Origin: Vogesella alkaliphila
GTDB lineage: Bacteria; Pseudomonadota; Gammaproteobacteria; Burkholderiales; Chromobacteriaceae
Reading direction: 5' to 3'
Length of the DNA stretch: 64,000 nt
Assembly (NCBI RefSeq): GCF_014652475.1
Contig: NZ_BMYW01000011.1
Location: 55,442 to 119,441 of the forward strand
Shown one piece after another: positions 1 through 9,671 of this stretch. Position 1 is the stretch's first letter. Each line of letters opens with the position of its first letter. The notes under the pieces are model-generated. The model was not told the DNA's origin and made no database searches. It saw only the letters and a program-made list of their open reading frames with translations. Position numbers and translations under genes: made by a program.

Positions 1-1143
1 TTCATCCTGTCGGCCGACGGCTACATCCTGACCAATGCCCACGTAGTGGCCGAGGCGGACGAGATGATCGTCACTCTCAGTGACAAGCGCGAGCTGAAGG
101 CGCGCCTGATCGGCTCCGACGCGCGTACCGATGTCGCGCTGCTGAAGGTCGATGCGGCCAACCTGCCGACGGTTAAACTCGGCAAGTCGGACAGGCTGAA
201 GGTCGGCGAGTGGGTGCTGGCGATCGGCTCGCCATTCGGCTTCGAGAGCACGGTGACCTCCGGCATCGTCTCGGCCAAGGGGCGCCAGCTGCCGGACGAG
301 AGCTATGTGCCCTTCATCCAGACCGACGCCGCGATCAATCCGGGCAACTCCGGCGGCCCGCTGTTCAATCTGGACGGCGAGGTGGTCGGCATCAATTCGC
401 AGATCTACAGCCGCTCCGGCGGTTTCATGGGGATTTCCTTCGCCATCCCGATCGATGTCGCGCTGAATATCGCCGAGCAGCTGAAAAAGGACGGCAAGGT
501 CAACCGCAGCCGCCTTGGGGTTAGCATCCAGGAGCTGACGCGCGAACTGGCCGCGTCGTTCGGCCTGAAAGAGCCACAGGGCGCGCTGATCAACTCGGTG
601 GAGAAGGGCGGCCCGGCGGAACTGGCCGGCCTGCGTGCCGGTGACGTGGTGCTGAGCGTCAACCGCGAGAATGTGCAGGCCTCGGCCGACCTGCCACGCT
701 TGCTTGGCGCGATCAAGCCGGGCTCGCGCGTGGAGCTGGGCGTGTGGCGCAACCGTGCGTTGTCGCGGGTGACGGTGTTGACCGTTGCGCTGCAGGAAGA
801 GGACCCGCGCACCGCCGAGCGTGCCTATCACGGTCACCAGCAGCAGGACGGTGACGCGATGAACCGCACCGGTCTGTCGGTGCAGTTGCTGGCGCCGCAG
901 CTGGCGCAGCAGCTGGGCGTCAGGTTCGGCCTGCAGGTGCGCAAGGTCGAGGGGCCGGCACAGCGGGCCGGCATCGTGGTCGGCGACGTGATCATCGGCG
1001 TCGCCGGTGCCGAGCTGGGCAGTGTCAAGCAGCTGCAGGACGCCATCGCGGCGACGCCGGCGGGACAGGCGCTGCCGATGCGGCTGTTGCGGCAGGGCAA
1101 TCCGCTGTTCGTGGCGCTGGTGCCGGAGAGCAAGGCGAAATGA
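1..1143 (+). CDS. degP: DegP/DegQ (MucD)-family periplasmic serine endoprotease, 5' end outside window
   Basis: Trypsin-like protease and chaperone of the cell envelope that degrades misfolded periplasmic proteins. The reading frame is open from base 1, so the start and signal peptide (roughly 90-100 residues by comparison with the family) lie upstream of the window. In the 380 visible residues the catalytic triad is His14 (TNAHVV), Asp44 (ARTDVALL) and Ser117 (PGNSGGPL). A first PDZ domain follows at about residues 165-260 and a second at about 290-375, the usual HtrA layout. It overlaps the next gene by ATGA and heads the block leading to lepA, where a MucD-type protease is often found next to rpoE/mucABC genes; those would lie upstream and are not visible. 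Whether it is DegP-like or DegQ-like cannot be decided here. Confidence 0.93.
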   Translation, partial: FILSADGYILTNAHVVAEADEMIVTLSDKRELKARLIGSDARTDVALLKVDAANLPTVKLGKSDRLKVGEWVLAIGSPFGFESTVTSGIVSAKGRQLPDESYVPFIQTDAAINPGNSGGPLFNLDGEVVGINSQIYSRSGGFMGISFAIPIDVALNIAEQLKKDGKVNRSRLGVSIQELTRELAASFGLKEPQGALINSVEKGGPAELAGLRAGDVVLSVNRENVQASADLPRLLGAIKPGSRVELGVWRNRALSRVTVLTVALQEEDPRTAERAYHGHQQQDGDAMNRTGLSVQLLAPQLAQQLGVRFGLQVRKVEGPAQRAGIVVGDVIIGVAGAELGSVKQLQDAIAATPAGQALPMRLLRQGNPLFVALVPESKAK

Positions 1144-1394
1144 GGCAGCTGACACTCTATTTCCGCGAATACTGCAGCCTGTGCCACGACATGCTGGCGC
1201 AGCTGCAGCCGCTGCAGCAGCAATACGGCTTTGCGCTGGACGTCGTCGACGTCGACGCGGATCCGTTGCTGGAAGAAAAATACAACGAGCTGGTGCCGGT
1301 ATTGATGGAAGGGGCGACCGAAATCTGCCACTGGCATCTCGACCTGCCACGGCTGCTTGCACGATTGGCTGCACAGCCAGGCGAAATCGGCTAA
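1140..1394 (+). CDS. Glutaredoxin-like protein (DUF836 family)
   Basis: Small 84-residue thioredoxin-fold protein with a redox CxxC motif (Cys12-Ser-Leu-Cys15) right after the first beta strand (LTLYFREYCSLC). The cis-Pro loop is seen as LVPVLM. Proteins of this family are commonly encoded between mucD and lepA in beta- and gammaproteobacteria; their substrate is not established. The start codon overlaps the protease stop (ATGA), so the two are probably translationally coupled. A hairpin with a T-run follows 25 bp after the stop. Confidence 0.85.
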   Translation: MRQLTLYFREYCSLCHDMLAQLQPLQQQYGFALDVVDVDADPLLEEKYNELVPVLMEGATEICHWHLDLPRLLARLAAQPGEIG

Positions 1395-1418
1395 AATCCG
1401 CGCCAGTGTGAGTTATCA

Positions 1419-1446
1419 AGGGCACAAACCAGTGCCCTTAATTTTT
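1419..1446 (+). terminator. Putative intrinsic terminator/attenuator between the glutaredoxin gene and lepA
   Basis: Perfect 8-bp stem AAGGGCAC (1419-1426) / GTGCCCTT (1432-1439) with a 5-nt loop, followed by AATTTTT. It would end the protease-glutaredoxin transcript just before lepA. Only 11 bp separate it from the lepA start, so lepA expression must either read through it or start upstream of it; a TAAAAT at 1392-1397 could be a -10 but has no good -35. Confidence 0.6.
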
Positions 1447-1457
1447 GCTGGATTCTG

Positions 1458-3251
1458 ATGAAAAATATCCGAAATTTCTCGATCATTGCCCATATTGACC
1501 ATGGCAAATCGACCCTGGCCGACCGCTTTATCCAGTATTGCGGTGGCCTGGAAATGCGTGAAATGAGCGCGCAGGTGCTCGATTCGATGGACATCGAAAA
1601 AGAGCGCGGCATCACCATCAAGGCGCAGACCGCCGCGCTGACCTACAAGGCCCGCGACGGTCAGGTCTACAACCTGAACCTGATCGACACCCCGGGTCAC
1701 GTCGACTTTTCCTACGAAGTGTCCCGCTCGCTGTCCGCCTGCGAGGGCGCGTTGCTGGTGGTCGATGCCTCGCAGGGCGTCGAGGCGCAGACCGTGGCCA
1801 ACTGCTACACCGCCATCGAGCTGGGCGTGGAAGTGGTGCCGGTGCTGAACAAGATCGACTTGCCGGCGGCCGATCCTGACCGCATCGCGCAGGAAATCGA
1901 GGACATCATCGGCATCGAGGCGGTGGACGCGGTGCGTGCCTCGGCCAAGTCTGGCATCGGCATTGAGGACATCCTGGAAACCGTGGTCAGCAAGATCCCG
2001 CCGCCGGAAGGCAACCCGGACGGCCCGCTGAAGGCGCTGATTATCGACTCGTGGTTCGACAACTACGTTGGCGTGGTGATGCTGGTGCGCGTGATCGACG
2101 GCCAGCTGAAGCCGAAGGACAAGATCAAGTTCATGGCCACCCAGGCCGAGCACCTGTGCGAACAGGTCGGCGTGTTCACGCCGAAGTCGGTACAGCGCCA
2201 GAGCCTGAACGCCGGCGAAGTGGGCTTTGTCATCGCCGGCATCAAGGAGCTGAAATCGGCCAAGGTCGGCGACACCATCACCCTGGTGAGCAAGCCGGCG
2301 GCCGAGCCATTGCCGGGCTTCAAGGAAGTGCAGTCACAGGTGTTCGCCGGCCTGTATCCGGTGGAAAGCCACGACTACGAGGCGCTGCGCGATGCGCTGG
2401 AAAAACTGCAGTTGAACGACGCCTCGCTGAAGTACGAGCCGGAAGTGTCGCAGGCGCTGGGCTTCGGCTTCCGCTGCGGCTTCCTCGGCCTCTTGCACCT
2501 GGAAATCGTGCAGGAACGTCTCGAACGCGAGTTCGACATGGACCTGATCACCACCGCGCCAACGGTGAACTACGAAGTGGTGATGAAGGATGGCACGGTG
2601 GAAGTGGTGTCCAACCCGTCGAAGATGCCGGAAGCTGGCAAGTACGAAGAGCTGCGCGAACCCATCATCACCGCCACCATCCTTGTGCCGCAGGACTACG
2701 TCGGCTCGGTGATGACGCTGTGCAACAACAAGCGCGGCGTGCAGCGCAATATGCAGTATATGGGCCGCCAGGTGATGCTGACCTACGACCTGCCGATGAA
2801 CGAAGTGGTGATGGACTTCTTCGACCGGCTCAAGTCCACCAGCCGCGGCTATGCGTCGCTGGACTACGAGTTCAAGGAATTCCAGGCTTCGGACCTCGTG
2901 AAGCTGGACGTGCTGGTCAATAGCGAGAAGGTCGATGCGCTGAGCCTGATCGTGCACCGCGCCACCAGCGTGTACCGCGGTCGCGAGCTGGTGTCGAAGA
3001 TGCGTGAGCTGATTCCACGCCAGATGTTCGACATCGCGGTGCAGGCGGCGATCGGCGGTCACATCATCGCCCGCGAGACGGTGAAAGCGCTGCGCAAGAA
3101 CGTGCTGGCCAAGTGCTACGGTGGCGATATCACCCGCAAGAAAAAGCTGCTGGAAAAGCAGAAGGCCGGTAAGAAGCGGATGAAGCAGGTTGGCAACGTG
3201 GAGATTCCACAGGAAGCCTTCCTCGCGATCTTGCAAGTTGGGGACAAGTAA
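1458..3251 (+). CDS. lepA: Elongation factor 4 (LepA), back-translocating GTPase
   Basis: Ribosome-associated GTPase of 597 residues, the normal family length. The P-loop is AHIDHGKST (residues 11-19), the switch II motif DTPGHVDF lies near residue 80 and the NKIDL guanine-specificity motif near residue 132. EF-G-like domains II, III and V follow, then the LepA-specific C-terminal domain ending in the basic segment [18 protein letters not shown]. The last codon of the stop is immediately followed by the lepB ATG, so lepA-lepB form an operon as in many proteobacteria. Confidence 0.98.
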   Translation: MKNIRNFSIIAHIDHGKSTLADRFIQYCGGLEMREMSAQVLDSMDIEKERGITIKAQTAALTYKARDGQVYNLNLIDTPGHVDFSYEVSRSLSACEGALLVVDASQGVEAQTVANCYTAIELGVEVVPVLNKIDLPAADPDRIAQEIEDIIGIEAVDAVRASAKSGIGIEDILETVVSKIPPPEGNPDGPLKALIIDSWFDNYVGVVMLVRVIDGQLKPKDKIKFMATQAEHLCEQVGVFTPKSVQRQSLNAGEVGFVIAGIKELKSAKVGDTITLVSKPAAEPLPGFKEVQSQVFAGLYPVESHDYEALRDALEKLQLNDASLKYEPEVSQALGFGFRCGFLGLLHLEIVQERLEREFDMDLITTAPTVNYEVVMKDGTVEVVSNPSKMPEAGKYEELREPIITATILVPQDYVGSVMTLCNNKRGVQRNMQYMGRQVMLTYDLPMNEVVMDFFDRLKSTSRGYASLDYEFKEFQASDLVKLDVLVNSEKVDALSLIVHRATSVYRGRELVSKMRELIPRQMFDIAVQAAIGGHIIARETVKALRKNVLAKCYGGDITRKKKLLEKQKAGKKRMKQVGNVEIPQEAFLAILQVGDK

Positions 3252-4214
3252 ATGGGGGCAAACCTGTTCTGGGTGTGGATGGTGCTGCTGGTGGTCGGCG
3301 TGATGCTGATCGCGTTTGGCGGCAAGCGGGAAGACGGTACTCACGCTTCATCCATCGAGTGGGGATATCTGGCGATTCTGGGTGGGGCTTTCGGCCTGCT
3401 GTCCGACCACATGAGCTTCACCGCAGTGATGCTGCTGGTGGTGGTGGTGACCGGTGGCGTGTGGCTGTTCGACAAGCTGGTGCTGGCCAAGCGCCGGCAG
3501 CCGGGCGTGGTGGTGCCGCACTATATCGACTTCCCGCGCGGCTTCTTCCCGGTGATCGCGGTGGTGTTCCTGCTGCGCGCCTTCGTGGCGGAGCCGTTCC
3601 AGATTCCTTCCAGCTCGATGCGCCCGGGACTGGTGGTGGGTGACTTCATCCTGGTCAACAAGTTCGGCTACGGCCTGCGCGTGCCGGTGCTGAACAAGGT
3701 GTTCGTGCCAGTCGGGACGGTCGAACATGGCGACGTGGTGGTGTTTACCTATCCCGAAAACGAGAAGGTCAGCTTCATCAAGCGCGCCATCGGCTTGCCG
3801 GGTGACACGGTGGAATACCGCAACAAGCAGCTGTCGGTGAACGGCAAGCCGCTGCCGCGCCTGAGTGCCGGCGAGCACAGCTACCTGGAACAGGGCTTGA
3901 TGTTGGTACAGAACCAGCGCTATACCGAAACCCTGGGCAAGGTCAGCTACGATACGCTGGTCATTCCGGAAGCGCCGGTTTACAACCCGGCCGGCGTGCG
4001 TTCCTTCGCGCTGCGCGAAAACTGCGAATACCGTGACGACGGTTTCAGCTGCAAGGTGCCGCAGGGACGCTATTTCATGATGGGTGACAACCGCGACAAC
4101 AGCGAAGACAGCCGTTACTGGGGCTTTGTCGAGGACCGCCTGCTGGTGGGCAAGGCGTTCCTGATCTGGCTGAACCTGGGTGACTTCTCGCGTATTGGCA
4201 AATCCATCCATTAA
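3252..4214 (+). CDS. lepB: Signal peptidase I
   Basis: Inner-membrane protease (320 residues) that removes signal peptides from exported proteins. Hydrophobic segments lie at about residues 4-22, 42-72 and 99-112. The catalytic serine is Ser122 in IPSSSM and the general-base lysine is Lys177 in FIKRAIGLPGD; the box GDNRDNSEDSRYWG lies near the C terminus. The start codon directly follows the lepA stop (TAAATG), with no room for a separate promoter. DUF4845 and rnc follow in the usual order. Confidence 0.97.
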   Translation: MGANLFWVWMVLLVVGVMLIAFGGKREDGTHASSIEWGYLAILGGAFGLLSDHMSFTAVMLLVVVVTGGVWLFDKLVLAKRRQPGVVVPHYIDFPRGFFPVIAVVFLLRAFVAEPFQIPSSSMRPGLVVGDFILVNKFGYGLRVPVLNKVFVPVGTVEHGDVVVFTYPENEKVSFIKRAIGLPGDTVEYRNKQLSVNGKPLPRLSAGEHSYLEQGLMLVQNQRYTETLGKVSYDTLVIPEAPVYNPAGVRSFALRENCEYRDDGFSCKVPQGRYFMMGDNRDNSEDSRYWGFVEDRLLVGKAFLIWLNLGDFSRIGKSIH

Positions 4215-4234
4215 TCCGGGTGCAGGAGCAGACT

Positions 4235-4603
4235 ATGAAGCAGCAACGTGGTTTTTCCCTGTTGGTGGTACTGGCGCTGGCCATCGTGTTGTCGGTGGTG
4301 CTGCTGGGCTTCTTCAAGCTGCTGCCGGTGTACACCGAATATTTCGCGATCAAGAAAACGATCGACGAGATGGTGGTGACCCCGGGGAAAACCGATGGCG
4401 AGTTGCGCCGCGAATTCAGGGACCGCACCACGGTGCACGGCATCGTCTCGATCAAGCCGGAGGACCTGCAGATCCTGACGACACCGACCGCGATCGGCAT
4501 CGGCGTGCGCTATCGTCGCGAAGTGCCCTTGGTCGACCACCTCGGCCTGATCCTTTCTTTTGAACATGAGGCAGGTACCCCTGTCCTGGAATCGAATCCC
4601 TAA
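4235..4603 (+). CDS. DUF4845 single-pass membrane protein
   Basis: 122-residue protein of unknown function conserved between lepB and rnc in betaproteobacteria. It has a short basic N terminus (MKQQRG), one transmembrane segment at about residues 6-27 and a small soluble domain. The ATG at 4235 was chosen over an in-frame GTG at 4220 because it has an AGGAG sequence (4224-4228) at proper spacing, whereas the GTG sits on that site. Position in the operon suggests a role near protein export or ribosome/RNA processing, but there is no direct evidence. Confidence 0.85.
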   Translation: MKQQRGFSLLVVLALAIVLSVVLLGFFKLLPVYTEYFAIKKTIDEMVVTPGKTDGELRREFRDRTTVHGIVSIKPEDLQILTTPTAIGIGVRYRREVPLVDHLGLILSFEHEAGTPVLESNP

Positions 4604-4608
4604 ACATA

Positions 4609-5313
4609 GTGAATCAGTCTGATCAACGTTTCCGGCGCCTGTGTACGGCGCTGGATTATTCTTTTAGCCGCTTCGAATTGCTGCGTCAGGCGGTAACCCA
4701 TCGCAGCTTTGGCGCGCCGAACAACGAACGCTTCGAGTTTGTTGGCGACAGCATTCTCAACTACACCGTCGCCAGGATGCTGTTCGATCACTTTCCGAAG
4801 CTGTCGGAAGGCGAACTGTCCCGTCTGCGCGCCAACCTGGTGAACCAGAGTACGCTGGCCGAGATCGCGCAGCAGCTGAAGCTGGGCGATTACCTGTATC
4901 TGGGCGAAGGCGAGCTGAAGAGCGGCGGTTTCAACCGGCCGTCGATCCTGGCAGATGCGGTGGAGGCCATCTTTGCCGCCATCAGCTTCGATGCCGACTT
5001 CATGGCGGCGGAGCGTGTGGTGCGCCGCCTGTACCAGGAGCGCGTGGTCGCCATCGACCCCAGCAAGCACGCCAAGGATGCCAAGACCCGGCTGCAGGAG
5101 GCGCTGCAGGCGCGCCGGCTGTCGCTGCCGCGTTACAGCATCCTGTCGCAGAGCGGCGAAGCGCACGAGCAGAGCTTCCGCGTGCAGTGCGATCTGGCCG
5201 AGCTGGGCATCATCACCACCGGCGACGGCATCAGTCGTCGCGGGGCAGAGCAGCAGGCGGCCGATGCTGCGCTGCTGCTGCTTGAACAACACTTTGCCGC
5301 AGGCAAGAAATAA
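4609..5313 (+). CDS. rnc: Ribonuclease III
   Basis: Endonuclease for double-stranded RNA that processes rRNA precursors and some mRNAs. It is 234 residues long. The signature ERFEFVGDSIL (residues 40-50) carries metal-binding and catalytic acidic residues, and a second acidic site lies in DAVEAIFAA. The C-terminal double-stranded RNA-binding domain runs from about residue 155 to 228 (KTRLQEALQ...RRGAEQQAADAAL). The start is GTG, 5 bp after the upstream stop. It lies 3 bp before era, the common rnc-era pair. Confidence 0.96.
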   Translation: MNQSDQRFRRLCTALDYSFSRFELLRQAVTHRSFGAPNNERFEFVGDSILNYTVARMLFDHFPKLSEGELSRLRANLVNQSTLAEIAQQLKLGDYLYLGEGELKSGGFNRPSILADAVEAIFAAISFDADFMAAERVVRRLYQERVVAIDPSKHAKDAKTRLQEALQARRLSLPRYSILSQSGEAHEQSFRVQCDLAELGIITTGDGISRRGAEQQAADAALLLLEQHFAAGKK

Positions 5314-5316
5314 GCC

Positions 5317-6207
5317 ATGACCGATACCGATTTCCGCTGTGGCTTTGTCGCCATCGTCGGCCGCCCCAATGTGGGCAAATCTACGCTGATGAACCATCTC
5401 ATCGGCCAGAAGATCAGCATCACCTCGAAGAAGGCGCAGACCACGCGCCATCGCGTCAACGGCATCCATACCGAGCCGAACGCGCAGTTCGTGTTTGTCG
5501 ATACCCCGGGCTTCCAGACCTTTCACAAGGGGGCGCTGAACGCCACGCTGAACCAGTCGGTGAAGGACACCCTGGGCAGCGTCGATTGCGTGCTGTTCGT
5601 GCTGGAGGCGATGCGGCTGTCCAACGCCGACCGTGAGGTGATGGCGCTGTTGCCGAAGAATACGCCGGTGATCCTGGTGTTGAACAAGGTCGACAAGGCC
5701 AAGGACAGCCTGATGCTGAGCATGTTCATCGATCAGGTCCGCAGCGAGTTCGAATTCGCCGACGCCGAAGTGGTCAGCGCCAAGCACGGCCAGCGTCTGG
5801 CCGAGCTGCTGGACAAGGTGCGCCCGCATCTGCCGGTCTCGATGCCGCTCTACCCGGAAGACATGATCACCGACAAGAGCCAGCGCTTCCTCGCCGCCGA
5901 GATCGTGCGCGAGAAGCTGTTCCGCTACCTGGGTGAAGAGCTGCCGTACGAGATGAACGTGGAGGTCGAGGCCTTCGAGGTCGACGGTCACATGTTCCGC
6001 ATCCACGTCGCCATTCTGGTGGACAAGGAAGGCCAGAAGCCGATCGTGATCGGCCGTGGTGGCGAGAAACTGAAGAAGATTTCCACCGAGGCCCGCCTCG
6101 ACATGGAGCAGCTGTTCGACTGCAAAGTGTTCCTCGAGGTGTGGGTGAAGGTGAAATCAGGCTGGGCCGACGACGTGCGCTTCCTGCGCGATTTCGGCCT
6201 CAACTGA
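5317..6207 (+). CDS. era: GTPase Era, 30S ribosomal subunit maturation factor
   Basis: Essential GTPase that binds the 3' end of 16S rRNA during small-subunit assembly (296 residues). The P-loop is GRPNVGKST (15-23), the G3 motif DTPGF and the G4 motif NKVDK are clear. The C-terminal KH domain contains the GxxG-type loop VIGRGGEKLKKI. The start is 4 bp after the rnc stop. Length and motif order are typical and nothing is unusual. Confidence 0.98.
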   Translation: MTDTDFRCGFVAIVGRPNVGKSTLMNHLIGQKISITSKKAQTTRHRVNGIHTEPNAQFVFVDTPGFQTFHKGALNATLNQSVKDTLGSVDCVLFVLEAMRLSNADREVMALLPKNTPVILVLNKVDKAKDSLMLSMFIDQVRSEFEFADAEVVSAKHGQRLAELLDKVRPHLPVSMPLYPEDMITDKSQRFLAAEIVREKLFRYLGEELPYEMNVEVEAFEVDGHMFRIHVAILVDKEGQKPIVIGRGGEKLKKISTEARLDMEQLFDCKVFLEVWVKVKSGWADDVRFLRDFGLN

Positions 6208-6229
6208 GACTGGGCTAAAGGTTGGCCGC

Positions 6230-6586
6230 ATGTTTGCAAACACTCCCGAGCCGCCGTACTGGGCGGTGATTTTCAGTAGCCAGCGCAGCGCCGTCGAGGA
6301 CGGCTACGCCGACATGGGCGAGCGCATGGTCGAACTGGCGGCGCAGCAGCCCGGTTTTCTCGGTGTGGAGAGCGTGCGCGATGCCGACGGCTTCGGCATC
6401 ACCGTGTCGTACTGGGACAGCGAGGCGGCCATCGCGGCGTGGAAGGCCAACAGCGAGCACCGGCTGGCGCAGCGAGAGGGCTTTGCGCAGTGGTACGCCG
6501 GCTTCGAGCTGCGCGTGGCGCAGGTTGGCCGCGTGCACAGCTGGCGCAAGCCGCAGGCGGGCACGGATGCAGCAGGGCAAGGTTGA
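6230..6586 (+). CDS. Antibiotic-biosynthesis-monooxygenase (ABM) domain protein
   Basis: 118-residue ferredoxin-like-fold protein of the ABM superfamily, recognised from the YWAVIFSS strand, the QQPGFLGVESVRDADGFGITVSYWDSEAA core and the WKANSEHRLAQREG segment. Many such proteins are small quinol or heme-related oxygenases of unknown substrate. Its ribosome-binding region is unusual: the repeated motif copy AAGGTTGGCCGC (6218-6229) directly abuts the ATG, so the AAGG of the motif is the only Shine-Dalgarno-like sequence. The 3' end overlaps recO by 20 bp. Confidence 0.8.
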   Translation: MFANTPEPPYWAVIFSSQRSAVEDGYADMGERMVELAAQQPGFLGVESVRDADGFGITVSYWDSEAAIAAWKANSEHRLAQREGFAQWYAGFELRVAQVGRVHSWRKPQAGTDAAGQG

Positions 6587-7295
6587 CCGCCAGCCGGCCT
6601 ACGTGCTGCACACCCAACCCTACCGCGAGACCAGCCTGCTGGTGGAGGTGCTGACCCGCGATTACGGCCGTTTCACGCTGGTGGCGCGCGGGGCGCGGCG
6701 GCCGCGCTCCGACTTGCGCGGGCTGTTGCTGCCGTTCCAGCCCTTGCAACTGGCCTGGTTCGGCAAGGGCGAATTGCGTACCCTGCACAACGCCGACTGG
6801 CGCGGCGGCGTGCCGCAGTTTGCCGGTGCGCGGTTGGTGACCGGTTTCTATCTCAACGAGCTGGTGCTGCGACTGGCGGCCCGCGACGACCCGTCGCCGG
6901 CGCTGTTCAAACTGTACGATCGTGCGGTGCGCAGCCTGGTCGACCATGCGCAAACCGCCATCGTGCTGCGCCGCTTCGAGCTGGCGCTGCTTGAAGAGCT
7001 GGGCTACGCGCCGGCGCTGACGCAGGATCACCTGGCGCAGGCCATCGTGCCGCAGGCGCGCTATCTGTGCCGCTTCGGTGCCGCGCCGGAGCCGGCCGAC
7101 GGCGAACAGGCGCCGCGCGGTGCGGCCAACGTCAGCGGCGCCACCTTGCTGGCGCTGGCCGCCGCCGATTTCGAGCAGCCGCAGACCCGGCGCGAAGCGC
7201 GCCTGCTGTTGCGGCTGTTGCTGGACGAATTGCTGGGCCCGGAGCCGCTGGCTTCGCGCGAACTCCTGACTACCCTCTACGCGCTGTCCGACTGA
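6567..7295 (+). CDS. recO: DNA repair protein RecO
   Basis: RecFOR-pathway mediator that loads RecA on SSB-coated DNA. It has 242 residues from the ATG at 6567. The N-terminal OB-fold is recognised from [22 protein letters not shown] and [11 protein letters not shown], and is followed by the helical domain. The zinc-binding cysteine cluster found in many RecO proteins is not preserved (one Cys only, near YLCRF). The chosen start overlaps the ABM gene; the frame is open further upstream, but the family begins near this point. era-recO-pdxJ-acpS is a classical gene order. Confidence 0.92.
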   Translation: MQQGKVDRQPAYVLHTQPYRETSLLVEVLTRDYGRFTLVARGARRPRSDLRGLLLPFQPLQLAWFGKGELRTLHNADWRGGVPQFAGARLVTGFYLNELVLRLAARDDPSPALFKLYDRAVRSLVDHAQTAIVLRRFELALLEELGYAPALTQDHLAQAIVPQARYLCRFGAAPEPADGEQAPRGAANVSGATLLALAAADFEQPQTRREARLLLRLLLDELLGPEPLASRELLTTLYALSD

Positions 7296-7320
7296 CGGCG
7301 CGCCTTGCCGGAGATACAGA

Positions 7321-8055
7321 ATGATACTGCTAGGTGTGAACATCGATCATGTGGCGACCCTGCGCCAGGCGCGCGGTACCCGTTTCCCCAGCCCGATCGA
7401 AGCGGCGCTGGTGGCCGAATCCAGCGGCGCCGACCTGATCACGCTGCATCTGCGTGAGGATCGCCGCCATATCCAGGACCACGATGTCGACACCATGCGC
7501 CGCGTGATCAAGACGCGCATGAACCTGGAAATGGCGCTGACCGACGAGATGCTGGCCAACGCGCTGCGCGTGCAGCCGGAAGACGTGTGCCTGGTGCCGG
7601 AGAAGCGCGAGGAAGTCACTACCGAAGGCGGCCTCGACGTGATTCGCTATTTTGACCAGGTACGCGACTTCACCCGCCAGCTGACGGCCGCCGGCAGCCG
7701 GGTGTCGATCTTCATCGACCCGGATCGCGAGCAGATCCAGGCCGCGTTCGACGCTGGCGCCCGCGTGATCGAGCTGCACACCGGCGCCTACGCCCACGCC
7801 GACTTCAAGCATGACGAGCAGCAGGCCGAGCTGGCGCGCATCCGCGAGGCTGCGGTGTTCGGCAGCCATCTCGGCATGGTGGTCAACGCCGGCCACGGCC
7901 TCAACTACCACAACGTGAAGCCGATCGCCGCGATCGAGGAGATCGCCGAGCTGAACATCGGCCACGCGCTGGTCAGCCACGCGCTGTTTGTCGGCTTTGC
8001 CGAGGCGGTGCGCCAGATGAAGGCGCTGATGATCGAAGGTCGTCAGGGGCTGTAA
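7321..8055 (+). CDS. pdxJ: Pyridoxine 5'-phosphate synthase
   Basis: TIM-barrel enzyme joining 1-deoxyxylulose 5-phosphate and 3-amino-2-oxopropyl phosphate in the last step of vitamin B6 synthesis. It has 244 residues with the family start [17 protein letters not shown] and conserved segments [32 protein letters not shown] and [12 protein letters not shown]. It overlaps acpS by one base (TAATG). Length and motifs are standard. Confidence 0.98.
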   Translation: MILLGVNIDHVATLRQARGTRFPSPIEAALVAESSGADLITLHLREDRRHIQDHDVDTMRRVIKTRMNLEMALTDEMLANALRVQPEDVCLVPEKREEVTTEGGLDVIRYFDQVRDFTRQLTAAGSRVSIFIDPDREQIQAAFDAGARVIELHTGAYAHADFKHDEQQAELARIREAAVFGSHLGMVVNAGHGLNYHNVKPIAAIEEIAELNIGHALVSHALFVGFAEAVRQMKALMIEGRQGL

Positions 8056-8450
8056 TGATTTACGGCATCGGCACCGACATGGCGCGCATCGAGCGCTTCG
8101 ACGCGCTGCTGGCTCGTCACGGTTTGCGTTGCGGCCAACGTTTGCTGGCCGAGTCCGAGCTGGCCGAACTGGCGCAGGCGAAACAGCCGGCGCGCTTTCT
8201 CGCCAAGCGCTTCGCCGCCAAGGAGGCGCTGGGCAAGGCGCTGGGTACCGGCGTGCGCGCGCCGGTGCTGCTGACCGCGATTGCCGTGGTGCACGATGCG
8301 CTGGGCAAGCCGATGTTTGCCTTTTCCGATCCGCTGCAGGACTTCCTGCACCAGCGCGGCATCTGCGCGGTGCACCTGTCGATCAGCGATGAACAACAAC
8401 ACGCGTTCGCTTTCGTGGTCTGCGAAAGCGCGCTTGCGGCCAACCCTTGA
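8055..8450 (+). CDS. acpS: Holo-[acyl-carrier-protein] synthase
   Basis: Transfers the 4'-phosphopantetheine arm from CoA to acyl carrier protein (131 residues). The metal/CoA-binding start [14 protein letters not shown] and the motif [19 protein letters not shown] are the family signatures. It is coupled to pdxJ through a one-base overlap. An exact copy of the repeated 12-mer motif lies inside the coding sequence at 8131-8142 and encodes part of the CGQRLL segment. Confidence 0.96.
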   Translation: MIYGIGTDMARIERFDALLARHGLRCGQRLLAESELAELAQAKQPARFLAKRFAAKEALGKALGTGVRAPVLLTAIAVVHDALGKPMFAFSDPLQDFLHQRGICAVHLSISDEQQHAFAFVVCESALAANP

Positions 8451-8463
8451 TGGCGTCCACTCC

Positions 8464-9552
8464 ATGAACAAGCTTCCCCTGCAACTGCCCCGTGGCCCGG
8501 TGATGATCGACGTCGCGGCCTTTACCCTGACCGCTGCCGAGCGCGAGCGCCTGTCCCACCCGCTGGTCGGCGGCGTGATCCTGTTCCGCCGCAATTTCCA
8601 GAACATCGAACAGCTACAGGCGCTGACCGCGGAGATCCGCGCACTGCGCGAGCCGCAGCTGCTGATCGCCGTCGATCACGAGGGCGGCCGCGTGCAGCGC
8701 TTCATCGACGGTTTCACCCGCCTGCCGCCGATGCGGGTGCTGGGCGAGGCGTGGGATGTCGACGCCGACAAGGCGGCGGAACTGACGCGCCAGGTCGGCT
8801 ACGTGCTGGCCGCCGAGCTGCGCGCCTGCGGCATCGACCTCAGCTTCACGCCGGTGCTGGATCTGGACTGGGGGCAGTGCGCGGTGATCGGCAACCGCAG
8901 TTTCCATCGCGCCCCAGCCGTAGTGTCTGCACTGGCGCTGGCGCTGCAGCAGGGGCTGGCCGCCGGCGGCATGGCCACCTGCGGCAAGCATTTCCCCGGT
9001 CACGGTTTCGTCGAGGGTGATAGCCATCACGTGATCCCGGTCGACGAGCGTACGCTGGCGCAACTGCAGGCCGACGATCTGCAGCCGTTTGCGCAGCTGG
9101 CGGCGGCCGGCATGGCCTCGGTGATGCCGGCGCACGTGGTGTACCCGGCGGTGGACGCGCAACCGGCCGGCTTCTCGCGGCGCTGGCTGCAGGACATCCT
9201 GCGCGGCGAGCTGGGCTTCGACGGTGTGATCTTCTCCGACGACCTGACCATGGAAGGCGCCGCCGGGGTCGGCAATATCGTCGAGCGTGCCCGTGCCGCC
9301 TTCGACGCCGGCTGCGACATGGCGCTGGTGTGCAATCGTCCGGACCTGGCCGACCAGTTGCTGGCCGAGCTGACCGATCCGCAGATTACAGGGTTGGCCG
9401 CACGGCTGCAGAAGATGGCCGGGCGGGGCGCGCAGGCGGACTGGCAGGCGCTGCTGGCCACCGACAGCTTCGCGCAGGTGCGCGCGGCGGTGCAGCAGCT
9501 GAGCATGCCCAAGGATGCGCTGGCCGGGCCGGCGGTGGGCGAGGCCTGCTGA
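8464..9552 (+). CDS. nagZ: Beta-N-acetylhexosaminidase, peptidoglycan recycling (GH3)
   Basis: Cytoplasmic glycosidase that removes N-acetylglucosamine from anhydro-muropeptides (362 residues). The glycoside hydrolase family 3 signatures are AVDHEGGRVQRF (69-80), the His-containing acid/base loop KHFPGHG (175-181) and the nucleophile region FSDDLTMEG (257-265). The ATG at 8464 gives the family start; the frame extends upstream into acpS but that part is not conserved. Last gene of the + strand run, followed by a strong terminator. Confidence 0.96.
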   Translation: MNKLPLQLPRGPVMIDVAAFTLTAAERERLSHPLVGGVILFRRNFQNIEQLQALTAEIRALREPQLLIAVDHEGGRVQRFIDGFTRLPPMRVLGEAWDVDADKAAELTRQVGYVLAAELRACGIDLSFTPVLDLDWGQCAVIGNRSFHRAPAVVSALALALQQGLAAGGMATCGKHFPGHGFVEGDSHHVIPVDERTLAQLQADDLQPFAQLAAAGMASVMPAHVVYPAVDAQPAGFSRRWLQDILRGELGFDGVIFSDDLTMEGAAGVGNIVERARAAFDAGCDMALVCNRPDLADQLLAELTDPQITGLAARLQKMAGRGAQADWQALLATDSFAQVRAAVQQLSMPKDALAGPAVGEAC

Positions 9553-9585
9553 GTCCGGGCGGGGTTAACCCGTCAGCAGTAAGCG

Positions 9586-9613
9586 AAAAGGGCAGCCAAC
9601 GGCTGCCCTTTTT
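9586..9613. terminator. Bidirectional intrinsic terminator between nagZ and the SulP gene
   Basis: A 12-bp perfect stem (9586-9597 with 9601-9612), AAAAGGGCAGCC / GGCTGCCCTTTT, and a 3-nt loop, flanked by A and T runs. It serves nagZ on the + strand and the convergent SulP transporter gene on the - strand. Confidence 0.9.
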
Positions 9614-9671
9614 CACGTCTATTTTCCGCGGCTACACCGATTGCTGCGCGGTACATCGAGACATTGCAGAC

